Positions 44,351-53,394 of a stretch of DNA of 64,000 nt are shown here, one piece after another; position 1 is the stretch's first letter; every line of letters starts with the position of its first letter. A program made the translations under genes and the position numbers. The notes beneath the pieces were generated by a model, which did not search any database, was not told where the DNA came from, and was given only the letters and a program-made list of their open reading frames with translations. Source of the stretch: Leisingera sp. ANG-M1 (GTDB lineage Bacteria; Pseudomonadota; Alphaproteobacteria; Rhodobacterales; Rhodobacteraceae); NCBI RefSeq assembly GCF_000813745.1, contig NZ_JWLC01000013.1, forward strand, positions 187,498 through 251,497. Direction: 5' to 3'.

Positions 44351-44376
44351 CGGCGGGCCTGGTGGCCTGCCGTTTT
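44351..44376 (+). terminator. Intrinsic terminator after enoyl-CoA hydratase
   Basis: CGGCGGGCC (44351-44359) pairs with GGCCTGCCG (44364-44372) including one G-T pair, then TTTT. Confidence 0.8.
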
Positions 44377-44538
44377 GCTTTCGGGGGCGGCCCCTTGCAA
44401 TTCCCCGCAGAGTTGGATAAATGCCGCCGTCATACATGCGCGTGCAGCCCGCTTTGGCTAGAATCACACCGGTGACTGATCCGGGGCTGGCTGGCATTGC
44501 GTCCGATAGAAACAGAACCCGAGATAAGGTCAGACATC

Positions 44539-44802
44539 ATGGCAAATTCGCCCCAGGCCAAGAAGCGCGCACGTCAGAACGAAAAGCGCTTTGCCGTCAA
44601 CAAAGCCCGTCGTTCGCGCATCCGCACCTTCCTGCGTAAAGTTGAAGAAGCCATCGCGTCCGGCGACAAGGAAGCTGCAACCGCAGCTCTGCGCGCCGCT
44701 CAGCCCGAGCTGATGCGCGGCGTCACCAAGGGTGTGTATCACAAAAACACCGCTTCCCGGAAAATCTCGCGCCTGTCCGCACGCGTGAAGGCGCTGGGCT
44801 GA
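44539..44802 (+). CDS. rpsT: 30S ribosomal protein S20
   Basis: 87 aa, very basic. Starts [20 protein letters not shown] and ends [13 protein letters not shown], as expected for S20, which binds 16S rRNA in the body of the 30S subunit. ATG 44539 has AAGG upstream; the longer frame from 44497 is non-family. It precedes dnaA, an arrangement conserved in many alphaproteobacteria. A terminator follows 46 nt later. Confidence 0.97.
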   Translation: MANSPQAKKRARQNEKRFAVNKARRSRIRTFLRKVEEAIASGDKEAATAALRAAQPELMRGVTKGVYHKNTASRKISRLSARVKALG

Positions 44803-44848
44803 GATTCGCCCGCTTAGGCGGCCTCAAGCACTGTTGAAAAGATGTCAG

Positions 44849-44878
44849 GGCGCTGCAGATTGCAGCGCCTTGTTTTTT
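44849..44878 (+). terminator. Intrinsic terminator of rpsT
   Basis: Perfect 9-bp stem GGCGCTGCA (44849-44857) with TGCAGCGCC (44861-44869), loop GAT, then TTGTTTTTT. Confidence 0.9.
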
Positions 44879-45244
44879 GGGAAAAGCCTTGGCCGGCTGC
44901 TGCAGGCGCGAGAGATTCTTTATCCCCAAAGGCAGAGTCAACATCATAGTTTCGTTGCTGCTGACCCCTCCGAATTGCTACCAATAAGTCAGCGATTCAC
45001 TCGCTGGGGGGACAGGCTGCTCGCGGCAATCTTGACGGGCATCAAGGTTGTCAGGTTGTCCGGAACAGACGGCACACTTGTGTTAGGTCTGACCGGGACC
45101 CACTGCTGTATTGGTTACCAAACAGCAGCCTTGTCTCAATTGTGTGCGACAATGTTCGTGACGGCAAATGCCGCCTTCTGCGGCTGTTTTTGCTGTTTGT
45201 AAGCGAACGTGCAGCCTTCGGGCAATGCGGCCAGCAATGGACCG

Positions 45245-45328
45245 CACACAATAGCTCTGTGTGTGAACGGCCCCCGATACTTTGGGGGTAACGATAGAAT
45301 TGGCCCGGCAAATGGGCCGCTGCTTTTT
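45245..45328 (+). promoter_or_regulatory. Hairpin cluster in dnaA 5' leader
   Basis: Three small inverted repeats in series: CACACA/TGTGTG (45245-45263), CCCCC/GGGGG (45271-45288) and GGCCC/GGGCC (45302-45318). The last is followed closely by TTTTT at 45324-45328, some 20 nt before the dnaA ATG. May form an attenuator-like structure controlling dnaA. Inferred. Confidence 0.4.
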
Positions 45329-45348
45329 GGGGACGCGTGAGGCGCAGC

Positions 45349-46755
45349 ATGACAGAAGAAAAATGGGGACAGCTCAGGAACCGGCTGTTGAAGACGGTTG
45401 GCCAGAACAATTTCACGACCTGGATTGAGCCCCTGGAATTTGACACTGTGGACGGCGGGGTCGCCGTCTTCAAAGTGCCGACGAATTTCATGGGAAATTA
45501 CGTCAGCCAGAATTTTGCAGATCTGATTCTGCATGAACTGACCATGGCCGGCGAGCCGGTGCAGCGTTTGGCTTTCCGGGTCGCGGCCAACAGCCCGGCA
45601 CGCCTGGTGCAGCCGGCTGCCGTTGCCGACAGCTATGCCGGGATGGCGGACGATGCAGAAGTGCTGACCGCCCCGGCGCCGGCTGCGGCGGCAGGCAAGG
45701 ACACGCTGGAAGCATTGCAAGCGGCACCGCTCGATCCGCGCTTTACCTTCGACAGCTTTGTGGTCGGCAAGCCGAACGAGCTGGCCCACGCCGCTGCGCG
45801 CCGCGTCGGTGAGGGCGGTCCGGTCACTTTCAACCCGCTGGTGCTGTATGGCGGCGTTGGCCTGGGTAAAACCCACCTGATGCATGCCATCGCCTGGGAG
45901 CTGAAGGAAAAGAACCCAGGCTTGAACGTGCTTTACCTGTCGGCGGAGCAGTTCATGTACCGCTTTGTGCAGGCCTTGCGCGAGCGCAAGATGATGGACT
46001 TCAAGCATCTGTTCCGTTCGGTCGACGTGCTGATGGTGGATGACGTCCAGTTCATTGCCGGCAAGGATTCGACCCAGGAGGAGTTCTTCCACACGTTCAA
46101 CGCGCTGGTGGATCAGAACAAACAGATTATCATTTCGGCCGACCGCGCGCCGGGTGAGATCAAGGACCTGGAAGACCGGGTGAAATCCCGCCTGCAGTGC
46201 GGCCTGGTGGTGGATCTGCACCCCACCGACTATGAACTGCGTCTGGGTATCCTGCAGACCAAAGTGCAGCAGCAGCGCGAGACTTACCCGGACCTGCGCA
46301 TCGCCGATGGCGTGCTGGAGTTCCTGGCGCACCGGATCTCGACCAACGTGCGGGTGCTCGAAGGTGCGCTGACCCGGTTGTTCGCCTTTGCCTCGCTGGT
46401 CGGCCGCGAGATTGACATGGATCTGACCCAGGACTGCCTGGCCGACGTGCTGCGCGCCTCTGAGCGCAAGATCACCGTCGAAGAGATCCAGCGCAAAGTG
46501 TCCGAGTATTACAACATCCGCATGTCCGACATCATCGGCCCCAAGCGCCTGCGTTCCTATGCGCGTCCGCGTCAGGTGGCGATGTATCTGTGCAAGCAGC
46601 TGACCAGCCGCAGCCTGCCGGAAATCGGCCGCCGCTTCGGCGGGCGCGACCACACCACTGTGATGCACGGCGTCAAGCGCATCGAGGAGCTGAAGCTCAC
46701 CGATGGGCAGATCGCTGAAGACGTGGAAATGCTGCGCCGGTCTCTGGAAGCCTGA
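45349..46755 (+). CDS. dnaA: Chromosomal replication initiator protein
   Basis: 468 aa. Domain I about 1-80; variable Ala/Pro-rich linker about 85-125; AAA+ domain about 128-335 with Walker A GGVGLGKTHLMHA (168-180), Walker B VLMVDDVQF and sensor ISADRAPGEI; DNA-binding domain IV about 355-468 with signature GRDHTTVMHGVKRIEEL. Binds DnaA boxes at oriC and opens the duplex. ATG 45349 has GAGG upstream; an in-frame GTG at 45337 is an alternative. Ends in a strong terminator. Confidence 0.98.
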   Translation: MTEEKWGQLRNRLLKTVGQNNFTTWIEPLEFDTVDGGVAVFKVPTNFMGNYVSQNFADLILHELTMAGEPVQRLAFRVAANSPARLVQPAAVADSYAGMADDAEVLTAPAPAAAAGKDTLEALQAAPLDPRFTFDSFVVGKPNELAHAAARRVGEGGPVTFNPLVLYGGVGLGKTHLMHAIAWELKEKNPGLNVLYLSAEQFMYRFVQALRERKMMDFKHLFRSVDVLMVDDVQFIAGKDSTQEEFFHTFNALVDQNKQIIISADRAPGEIKDLEDRVKSRLQCGLVVDLHPTDYELRLGILQTKVQQQRETYPDLRIADGVLEFLAHRISTNVRVLEGALTRLFAFASLVGREIDMDLTQDCLADVLRASERKITVEEIQRKVSEYYNIRMSDIIGPKRLRSYARPRQVAMYLCKQLTSRSLPEIGRRFGGRDHTTVMHGVKRIEELKLTDGQIAEDVEMLRRSLEA

Positions 46756-46782
46756 CGCACATCCACACCCCAAAACACCACT

Positions 46783-46811
46783 TGCGGCTCCGGTTTCCGG
46801 GGCCGTTTTTT
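46783..46811 (+). terminator. Intrinsic terminator of dnaA
   Basis: CGGCTCCGG (46783-46791) pairs with CCGGGGCCG (46795-46803) with one G-T pair, then eight T. Confidence 0.92.
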
Positions 46812-46920
46812 TTGTTTGTAAGCCAGCACCCATAACGCGGCTGAATGCCTGGTATCACAGAAAACGAAGTTTCAAGGCGTTCAAAACCGGTCATAACTGC
46901 ACCCTGCACAGGAGCGCGGC

Positions 46921-47823
46921 ATGACTCAGCAAACCCCTGAAAACACGGATACCCCCCGCGGGCTGGCTTTTGCCATTACCGCCTATCTGCTGTGGGGCTT
47001 CCTGCCGCTCTACATGAAGGCGCTCTCGCACATCCCTGCGGCCGAAGTTGTCGCCCACCGGGTGATCTGGTCGGTGCCGGTGGCGGGGGCATTGTTGATC
47101 ATCCTGCGCCGCACCAAGGATTTGCAGGCGGCGCTGAAGAACCCGCGGATGCTGGGCATGGCCTGCATCACCGCAGCGCTGATCTCCATCAACTGGGGGA
47201 TCTATGTCTGGTCCATCGCTGCAGGACGTGCGCTGGATGCGGCGCTGGGATACTACATCAACCCGCTGTTCAGCATTGCTCTGGGTGCCCTGCTGCTGCG
47301 CGAGCCGCTCAGCAAGGCGCAGCTGGCAGCTGTTGCCATGGCCGCTGCCGCGGTGGTTGTGCTGACGCTGGAGGCGGGCCGGGTGCCCTGGGTTGCGGTC
47401 AGTCTGACCCTGACTTGGGGATTCTATGCATTCTTCAAGAAATCCCTGCCGATCGGCCCCAACCAGGGCTTCCTGCTGGAGGTGCTGATTCTTCTGCCGC
47501 CCGCGCTCGGTTACTTTGGGTATCTTACTGTCACCGGCAGCAGCAATATCGGCGCCTCTCTCTCCGATACCGCGCTCCTCCTGGGCTGCGGCGTAGTTAC
47601 CGCGGTTCCGTTGATCGTCTATGCGAACGGGGCAAAGCTGGTGCGGCTGTCGACGATGGGAATCCTGCAATATATCGCGCCGACAATGATCATGCTGGCG
47701 GCGGTGCTGCTGTTTGGCGAGGAATTCGGCCGCGCCCGGATGATCGCCTTCCCGATGATCTGGGCCGCACTGATTATCTACACCGTGCCGATGGTGCGGC
47801 AGATGCGAAAACGGCCGGGTTAG
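46921..47823 (+). CDS. rarD: RarD-type EamA/DMT transporter
   Basis: 300 aa with about ten TM helices, two EamA repeats. The start RGLAFAITAYLLWGFLPLYM and the HRVIWSVPVAGALL and YYINPLFSIALGALLLRE blocks are characteristic of RarD. Function in the family is unproved; chloramphenicol effects were reported for some. Codes downstream of dnaA but after its terminator, so separately transcribed. Convergent with the next gene (7-nt gap). Confidence 0.9.
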   Translation: MTQQTPENTDTPRGLAFAITAYLLWGFLPLYMKALSHIPAAEVVAHRVIWSVPVAGALLIILRRTKDLQAALKNPRMLGMACITAALISINWGIYVWSIAAGRALDAALGYYINPLFSIALGALLLREPLSKAQLAAVAMAAAAVVVLTLEAGRVPWVAVSLTLTWGFYAFFKKSLPIGPNQGFLLEVLILLPPALGYFGYLTVTGSSNIGASLSDTALLLGCGVVTAVPLIVYANGAKLVRLSTMGILQYIAPTMIMLAAVLLFGEEFGRARMIAFPMIWAALIIYTVPMVRQMRKRPG

Positions 47824-47830
47824 AGCCTGG

Positions 47831-48580
47831 TTACTCGCCCGCAGGCGCGTCTTCGACCACACCCACAACCGGCCCCATCATGAAACCGGCATCGCTGCGT
47901 CCCAGCTGCGGCGCGTGCAGGCGCGAGATGTTACCGTCGAAATACAGCGCATTGGGCAGCTTCAGGTGATCCCGGAACAGGCTGCCGAACTGGTGGAATG
48001 TCACCGCATTGCGCGAGATGGCAAAGACAACCCGGCTTCCATCCGCCGAGGTGCCGACGCCGTTCCTCACGTAATAGCTGTCCGAATCGGGCAGGAACCG
48101 CGGGTGCAATTCGCCGTCGATCACCAGCATCGGGCCCGACTGGGTGGCATGGGCGCAGGCCGGGTTGTTTTTTTCAAAAGCCAGGGTCTCGAACACATCA
48201 GCCCGGCCTTCACGGATGCAGAAGACCCCGTTGGGCAGCAGCCCGAAGTTGCCGGGACCCGCATTGGTCACCAGCCGCATTTCCTGATCGCCGTCTTCGA
48301 CATAGAGGCCGACCGGTGAGCGGTCAGCATGGTACATCCCGGCATTGGTGGCAAAGGCCAGCGCCTTGCCGTCCGCTGCCAATGCTTCGCCCAAGGTCGA
48401 AAAATGCCCGTAGACCTGCCCCTCGCCATCGCGCAGGAACAGCCGCAACTGCTCCTTGGACGCGTCCACCTCGCAAATCGAGTAGCGGTTGCCTGCATAG
48501 GCCACATCGCTGCAGTCTACCGCACCAGCCGCCGGAGCGGCCCACAGTGCGGCCAGCAGCAAGGCGGCCCGGCGGATCAC
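47831..48580 (-). CDS. Secreted phosphodiester glycosidase-family (DUF2233) protein
   Basis: 249 aa. Signal peptide about 1-19 ([19 protein letters not shown]). The mature domain resembles the NAGPA/DUF2233 fold: [53 protein letters not shown] and [13 protein letters not shown]. Family members hydrolyse GlcNAc-phosphodiester links or cell-surface sugar phosphodiesters. Its start overlaps the rbfA stop by ATGA, so it is coupled to rbfA translation. Periplasmic. Substrate not known. Confidence 0.85.
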   Translation of the reverse strand: MIRRAALLLAALWAAPAAGAVDCSDVAYAGNRYSICEVDASKEQLRLFLRDGEGQVYGHFSTLGEALAADGKALAFATNAGMYHADRSPVGLYVEDGDQEMRLVTNAGPGNFGLLPNGVFCIREGRADVFETLAFEKNNPACAHATQSGPMLVIDGELHPRFLPDSDSYYVRNGVGTSADGSRVVFAISRNAVTFHQFGSLFRDHLKLPNALYFDGNISRLHAPQLGRSDAGFMMGPVVGVVEDAPAGE

Positions 48581-48972
48581 TCTTCCACGTCGCGGCGCAC
48601 CGCGTCCTGGGACAGCATCCGGCGGGTGTCGTCCATCTGGTCAAAGGTCTCGTCCAGCCGGAAGCGCAGATCGGGGGTGAACTTCAGCCCCAGCTTCTTG
48701 CCGACACTGCGGCGCAGTTCAGCCTTGTTGCGGGCCAGCAGTTTCAGCACATCCTCCTGACCCTTGCCGCCCAGCGGCAGCACAAAGGCGGTGGCGATTT
48801 TCAGATCGGGAGAGGTGCGCACCTCGCCCACGGTGATCGACATGCGGTTCAGGTCCGGGTCATGTACATCGCCGCGCGCCAGCACCTCGGAGAGAGTGCG
48901 GCGGATCAGTTCGCCGACGCGAAGCTGGCGCTGGGAAGGCCCGGGGCCGTCGTGGAATTTATTCTTAGCCAT
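48577..48972 (-). CDS. rbfA: Ribosome-binding factor A
   Basis: 131 aa KH-like protein that helps mature the 16S rRNA 5' end and 30S subunits, important in cold. Visible family blocks: [20 protein letters not shown] at the N-terminus, [16 protein letters not shown] in the middle and [17 protein letters not shown] toward the end. Start ATG 48972. Divergent from dapB. Its translation appears coupled to the downstream DUF2233 gene by a 4-nt overlap. Confidence 0.95.
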   Translation of the reverse strand: MAKNKFHDGPGPSQRQLRVGELIRRTLSEVLARGDVHDPDLNRMSITVGEVRTSPDLKIATAFVLPLGGKGQEDVLKLLARNKAELRRSVGKKLGLKFTPDLRFRLDETFDQMDDTRRMLSQDAVRRDVEE

Positions 48973-49058
48973 ATTCTCGATCTATGCCGGATCGCAGCCT
49001 TTGCCAAGCGCTGCCCGGCACTGTAGGACAAATCCAGCTTGAACAAGGGAATTGGCCA

Positions 49059-49868
49059 ATGACTCATAAACCAGGGATCGTGATCACCGGCGCTTCGGGC
49101 CGTATGGGGCAGATGCTGATCAAGACGGTGCTGGAAAGCGATAAGGCCACGCTGGCAGGCGCGGTTGAGCGCGAGGGCCACGATTGGGTTGGCCGCGACG
49201 TGGGCGAAGCAATGGGCGGCGCGCCGGTTGGTGTCACCGTGACCGCGGATGCGCTGGAGGCGTTCTCCAAGGCGCAGGCGGTGATCGACTTCACCGCGCC
49301 TGAGGCAACCCTGGCATTTTCCAAGCTCGCAGCCCAGGCCCGCGCGGTGCATGTGATCGGTACGACCGGCATGAGTGATGAGCAGATTGCCCAGCTGGAG
49401 CCGGCCTCCCGCCACGCGGTGATCGTGCGCGCGGGCAATATGAGCCTGGGTGTCAATCTGCTGACCCAACTGACCAAGAAGGTCGCTGCGGCGCTGGATG
49501 AAGACTTCGACATTGAAGTGATCGAAGCGCATCACCACCACAAGGTGGACGCGCCTTCCGGCACCGCTCTGATGCTGGGCGAGGCTGCCGCCGAGGGCCG
49601 CGGTGTCAAACTGGCGGATGTGCGCGATTCCGGCCGCGATGGGATCACTGGCGCCCGCAAGCGCGGCGACATCGGCTTCACCGCCATCCGCGGCGGTGAC
49701 ATCGTAGGGGAGCATGACGTGCTGTTTGCCGCGGCTGGCGAGCGCATTGTGCTGCGCCACCTGGCCACCGACCGCGCCATATTTGCCCGCGGCGCGCTGA
49801 AAGCGGCGCTCTGGGGCCAGGACAAGGGCCCGGGCCAGTACGATATGGTGGATGTGCTGGGACTCTGA
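49059..49868 (+). CDS. dapB: 4-hydroxy-tetrahydrodipicolinate reductase
   Basis: 269 aa NAD(P)H-dependent reductase converting hydroxytetrahydrodipicolinate to tetrahydrodipicolinate in lysine synthesis. Nucleotide loop [15 protein letters not shown] at the N-terminus; signature [20 protein letters not shown] with catalytic His/Lys. AAGGGA precedes ATG 49059. Feeds DapD (16.4 kb) and DapE (8.5 kb). A degraded copy of the dispersed element follows. Confidence 0.97.
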   Translation: MTHKPGIVITGASGRMGQMLIKTVLESDKATLAGAVEREGHDWVGRDVGEAMGGAPVGVTVTADALEAFSKAQAVIDFTAPEATLAFSKLAAQARAVHVIGTTGMSDEQIAQLEPASRHAVIVRAGNMSLGVNLLTQLTKKVAAALDEDFDIEVIEAHHHHKVDAPSGTALMLGEAAAEGRGVKLADVRDSGRDGITGARKRGDIGFTAIRGGDIVGEHDVLFAAAGERIVLRHLATDRAIFARGALKAALWGQDKGPGQYDMVDVLGL

Positions 49869-49939
49869 GCGCAAATATGCGGCCCTAACGGGCAGCTGCC
49901 TCTGGCAGGAGTATTTGTGCAAAAGAGAAGCCCCCAGCA

Positions 49940-49992
49940 CTTCTTCTTTGAAGCAAGTACTCCGGGGGTGCGGGGGCTGGCCCTCGCGCGGG
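49940..49992 (+). repeat. Dispersed intergenic element, copy E (degenerate)
   Basis: CTTCTTCTTTGAAGC head, AGTACTCCGGGGGTGC core, then a single GC hairpin (GGGGGC/GCCCTC type). Hairpin 1 seems lost. It lies about 70 nt after the dapB stop, in dapB orientation. Confidence 0.55.
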
Positions 49993-49994
49993 TC

Positions 49995-50186
49995 TCAGAA
50001 ATCGACGGCGATGCCCTTTTTTTCCCAGTCGCCATAGCGCGCAGGGTCGGGGCCGTCACGTCCGCCCAGCTCCTTGGGGCGCGGCTCTTGCGCTTCCGCA
50101 ACCTTGCGGCGTTCCTCGGCTTCGGCCAAGGCGCGCAGGGCAGCGGGTGGCAGATCTTTGTTTTCGGGCGCAGTCTCTTCGCTCAT
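49995..50186 (-). CDS. DUF1674 / SDHAF4-like protein
   Basis: 63 aa. The conserved C-terminal block is ELGGRDGPDPARYGDWEKKG with the ending IAVDF, the hallmark of DUF1674, the bacterial version of succinate dehydrogenase assembly factor 4, which promotes FAD loading or protects free SdhA. N-terminal part helical and acidic. AAGGAA precedes the start. A much longer frame to 50753 on this strand is spurious. Encoded divergently from rsmB. Confidence 0.85.
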   Translation of the reverse strand: MSEETAPENKDLPPAALRALAEAEERRKVAEAQEPRPKELGGRDGPDPARYGDWEKKGIAVDF

Positions 50187-50264
50187 CGCGGGTTCCTTTA
50201 TGCTCGCGCCATGATATACGCCCCTGTCCGGCGCAAACAACCCAAGCGCCCTAGGAGTTTCCAG

Positions 50265-51527
50265 ATGTCCGATGCCAATCACGCCCGCTGCACCGCTGTC
50301 TACCTGCTGGATCAGGTTCTGGGAGAGGGGCGGCTTCTGGCGGAATGCTATGCCGCGGGTGCGCTTGAAAAACTGGCACCTGAGGAGCGGGCACGGGCGC
50401 AGCGGCTGGCGGTGGAAACCCTGCGCGGGCTGGAGCGGGCTGACCGGATCCTGAAGAAGCACCTGAAGAAGACACCGCCGCTGATGGTGATGAACGCGCT
50501 GCGGCTGGGCACGGTGGAGCTGTGCGCAGGCGGTGCCGCGCATGGGGTTGTGAATGCGATGGTGGCAATTGTCTCCAAGCACCGCCGTCACGGGCAGCTC
50601 AAAGGGCTGGTCAATGCGGTGCTGCGCAAGGTGGCGGACGAAGGCCCGGCAGAATGGGCCAAGCTGCGCACCCCGCGGCTGCCGAACTGGCTGCGCAAAC
50701 CGCTGGTGCAGGCCTGGAGCGCGGAGGCGATGCTGGGCATTGAAGCTGCGCATTTTGCAGGCGCCCCGCTGGATGTGACCGGCAAGCCGGGCGCCGATCT
50801 CTCCGCTTTGGGCGGAGAGGGGCTGCCATCGGGCTCAGTGCGGATTGCCAGTGCGGGCCAGGTCTCGGCTCTGCCGGGCTATGACGCGGGGGATTGGTGG
50901 GTTCAAGACGCTGCTGCAGCGATGCCGGCCCGTATTCTGAATGCGCAGGCAGGAGAAAATGTTCTGGAGCTTTGCGCCGCGCCGGGCGGCAAGACTATGC
51001 AGATGGCCGCCGCAGGTGCGAAAGTGACGGCAGTGGATGCGTCAGAGCCGCGGATGGCACGCCTCAGGGAGAACCTTGCCCGAACCGGTCTGGAAGCGAA
51101 GCTTGTCGTAGGCGACGCGCAGGAGCAAGACGGCCTATATGACGCCGTGCTGCTGGATGCGCCCTGTTCCGCCACCGGCACCATCCGCCGCCATCCGGAT
51201 CTGCCGCAGGCCAAGGACGGAAGCGAGTTTGGCCAGCTGATCGAGCTGCAGGCACAGATGCTGGCACATGCCTGGAGTCTGGTGAAGCCTGGCGGGCGGC
51301 TGATGTTCTGCACCTGCTCGCTGCTGCCGGATGAGGGTGAATGCCAGGTGGAAGAAGCACTTGAGATGTTCGAGGACATGGCGGCTGACCGCGATGCGCT
51401 GCAGATCGCAGGTGTGGAGCCGGAGTGGATCACCGAAGAAGGCGGGCTGCGGCTGCGTCCCGATTACTGGGCGGATCGCGGCGGCATGGACGGCTTCTAC
51501 ATGGCTCTTCTGCGCAAATCCGCGTGA
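50265..51527 (+). CDS. rsmB: 16S rRNA (cytosine967-C5)-methyltransferase
   Basis: 420 aa. N-terminal NusB-like RNA-binding domain (about 1-130) and SAM methyltransferase domain (about 225-415). Motif I LCAAPGGKTMQMAAAGA, catalytic motif IV DAPCSATGTIRRHPD, motif VI MFCTCSLLPDEGE with the nucleophilic Cys. AGGAG precedes ATG 50265. Methylates C967 of 16S rRNA. First of a run rsmB - heparinase-like - purH - lspA - DUF3035 on the same strand. Confidence 0.94.
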   Translation: MSDANHARCTAVYLLDQVLGEGRLLAECYAAGALEKLAPEERARAQRLAVETLRGLERADRILKKHLKKTPPLMVMNALRLGTVELCAGGAAHGVVNAMVAIVSKHRRHGQLKGLVNAVLRKVADEGPAEWAKLRTPRLPNWLRKPLVQAWSAEAMLGIEAAHFAGAPLDVTGKPGADLSALGGEGLPSGSVRIASAGQVSALPGYDAGDWWVQDAAAAMPARILNAQAGENVLELCAAPGGKTMQMAAAGAKVTAVDASEPRMARLRENLARTGLEAKLVVGDAQEQDGLYDAVLLDAPCSATGTIRRHPDLPQAKDGSEFGQLIELQAQMLAHAWSLVKPGGRLMFCTCSLLPDEGECQVEEALEMFEDMAADRDALQIAGVEPEWITEEGGLRLRPDYWADRGGMDGFYMALLRKSA

Positions 51528-51627
51528 CCCCGGGGCGCCTCCGGCATTCGCCGGTGACTTGCGCTGCACCCCGCGTTATGCTCGCGCCAAAACGCCCTGG
51601 TAACCCCCCGGCGCGAGGCAGAAGAGC

Positions 51628-53370
51628 ATGTCCACTTACGACAGAATGGCAAGCCGCGGCACCCGGCTGCTGAACCGGTATTATGCCTGGCGGGCACGCA
51701 GCCAGCCGGCCGCGACCGGCTTTGTGTCGCAGCCCGAACCGCGCACCATCGGCAGCTTTGCCCGCGGGCGGCAGCTGGTGGCGGGCAATCTTTTGTTTGC
51801 GGGCTACCTGGTCGAATCGCCTGACACCGGTTTGTGGGAAGTTACCGCCCCGGATGCAGCCTTTGATGCAGAGCGGCACGGGTTTGCTTGGCTTGACGAT
51901 CTGGCTGCGGTGGGTGATTTCAAGGCCCGCGCCAAGGCGCAGCGCTGGGTTTGGGGCTGGATTGCGCAGCATGGCCGCGGCGGCGGGCTGGCTTGGCTGC
52001 CGGATCTGACTGGGCGGCGGGTGATCCGTTGGATCAACCATGCGCTGTTCCTGCTCAGCGGCAAGGAGCAGGAGGAGACCGAAGCTTTCTATGGATCCCT
52101 GGCGCGCCAGACCTGGTACCTTTCCCAGCGCTGGCAAGGCGCTGCCCCGGGGTTGCCCCGGTTCGAGGCCCTGTGCGGATTGATTTATGCGGGCCTTGCC
52201 TTGCAGGGGCGCGAGGAACTGGCGGACCCGGCGGTCAAGGCGCTGGCGGCGGAATGCGTGTCTCAGATTGATGAGCAAGGCGGTCTCCCGACCCGCAACC
52301 CGGAAGAGCTGCTGGAGGTCTTCACCTTGCTGACCTGGGCCGCGGCGGCCCTGCATGAGGCCGGGCGCGCCGTGCCACCCGCCCATTCAGCGGCTATCGA
52401 GCGGATTGCTCCCACCTTGCGGACCCTGCGTCACTGCGATGGCGGGCTGGCGCGGTTCCACGGTGGCGGCCGCGGCTTGGAAGGGCGGCTCGATCATGCC
52501 CTGGCCGCCAGCCATGTGGCAGAGCGCCATGCCGACGGGCTGGCCATGGGTTTTGCCCGGCTGTCGGCACGGCGCACTTCGGTGATTGTCGATGCCTCGC
52601 CGCCGCCAAAGGGCAAGGCTTCGAACTACGGCCACGCCTCGACCATGGCGTTCGAGCTCACCTCAGGGCGGCGGCCGTTGATCGTGAACTGTGGTTCGGG
52701 TGAGTGTTTCGGCGTTGAGTGGCGCCGGGCAGGGCGGGCCACCCCTTCGCATACCACCCTGTGCATAGAGGGCCATTCCAGCGCCCGGCTGGCGCCGCCG
52801 CACAAGACCACCGGCCATGAAGAGCTGATCGAGGCGCCGGATGAGGTGCCGTTGGAAGTCAGCGATCTAGCCAACGGCTACCGGTTTCAGGGCGGCCACA
52901 ATGGCTATGCTGCGCATTTCGGCCTGACCCATGCGCGTACGCTGGACCTGTCATTTGACGGGAGAGCCTTGAGCGGCGAGGATATGCTGGTGGCGCTGGA
53001 TGACGCTGCCAAACGCCGGTTTGCAAAGGTTTGCAGCACAAGTCCGGACAATAGCATCGGCTTTGATATCCGCCTGCATCTGCACCCCGAGGTGGACACA
53101 GCCCTTGACTTGGGCGGCGCGGCAGTATCCATGGCGCTCAAGAGCGGGGAAATCTGGGTTTTCCGTCATGACGGTTCCTGCAAACTGTCGCTGGAGCCGA
53201 GCGTTTACCTGGAAAAGACCCGGCTAAAGCCGCGTGCGGCGAAACAGATCGTTTTATCCGGGCGGGCGATGGAGTATGCCACCCGCGTCCGGTGGACGCT
53301 CAGCAAGGCGCAGGAGACTGCCATTGCCGTGCGAGACCTGAACCGGGACGAACCCGAGACGTTTGACTGA
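51628..53370 (+). CDS. Heparinase II/III family protein
   Basis: 580 aa. N-terminal alpha/alpha toroid (about 30-290) and C-terminal beta-sandwich (about 310-560) with the HepII/III block ASNYGHASTMAFELTSG and RRPLIVNCGSG; His-containing TPSHTTLCIEGHSSARL follows. No signal peptide is obvious, unlike extracellular polysaccharide lyases. Alphaproteobacterial homologues sit between rsmB and purH as here; substrate unknown, plausibly a uronic-acid glycan. Eukaryotic heparin as substrate should not be assumed. Confidence 0.88.
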   Translation: MSTYDRMASRGTRLLNRYYAWRARSQPAATGFVSQPEPRTIGSFARGRQLVAGNLLFAGYLVESPDTGLWEVTAPDAAFDAERHGFAWLDDLAAVGDFKARAKAQRWVWGWIAQHGRGGGLAWLPDLTGRRVIRWINHALFLLSGKEQEETEAFYGSLARQTWYLSQRWQGAAPGLPRFEALCGLIYAGLALQGREELADPAVKALAAECVSQIDEQGGLPTRNPEELLEVFTLLTWAAAALHEAGRAVPPAHSAAIERIAPTLRTLRHCDGGLARFHGGGRGLEGRLDHALAASHVAERHADGLAMGFARLSARRTSVIVDASPPPKGKASNYGHASTMAFELTSGRRPLIVNCGSGECFGVEWRRAGRATPSHTTLCIEGHSSARLAPPHKTTGHEELIEAPDEVPLEVSDLANGYRFQGGHNGYAAHFGLTHARTLDLSFDGRALSGEDMLVALDDAAKRRFAKVCSTSPDNSIGFDIRLHLHPEVDTALDLGGAAVSMALKSGEIWVFRHDGSCKLSLEPSVYLEKTRLKPRAAKQIVLSGRAMEYATRVRWTLSKAQETAIAVRDLNRDEPETFD

Positions 53371-53394
53371 GCCTTTAAAAGGACCTGCCCTGCC

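Larger units (their letters stand above)
44803..45348. other. rpsT-dnaA intergenic region
   Basis: 546 bp without a convincing gene. It contains the rpsT terminator (44849-44878), one near-match to a DnaA box (TTATCCCCA, 44920-44928), a GCCGC/GCGGC hairpin with TGTTTTT (45170-45191), and a cluster of hairpins just before dnaA. The promoter of dnaA should lie here. A single weak DnaA box does not make an origin. Confidence 0.6.

Noticed and set aside
44920-44928. DnaA-box-like TTATCCCCA as evidence for oriC
   Set aside because: Single imperfect match; an origin needs clustered boxes and an AT-rich unwinding region, which I do not see here.
44834-45202. 122-codon + strand frame in the rpsT-dnaA gap
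   Set aside because: Starts inside the rpsT terminator, Cys/Ser-rich without family, and has no ribosome site.
45136-46833. 565-codon open frame on the - strand across dnaA
   Set aside because: Antisense shadow of dnaA; its sequence is low-complexity (Gln/His/Arg-rich) and matches no family.
49917-50264. N-terminal extension of rsmB
   Set aside because: Overlaps the DUF1674 gene and the repeat element; ATG 50265 has AGGAG and begins as the family does.
49995-50753. 252-codon - strand frame ending in the DUF1674 protein
   Set aside because: Only the last 63 codons match DUF1674; the rest is antisense to rsmB.
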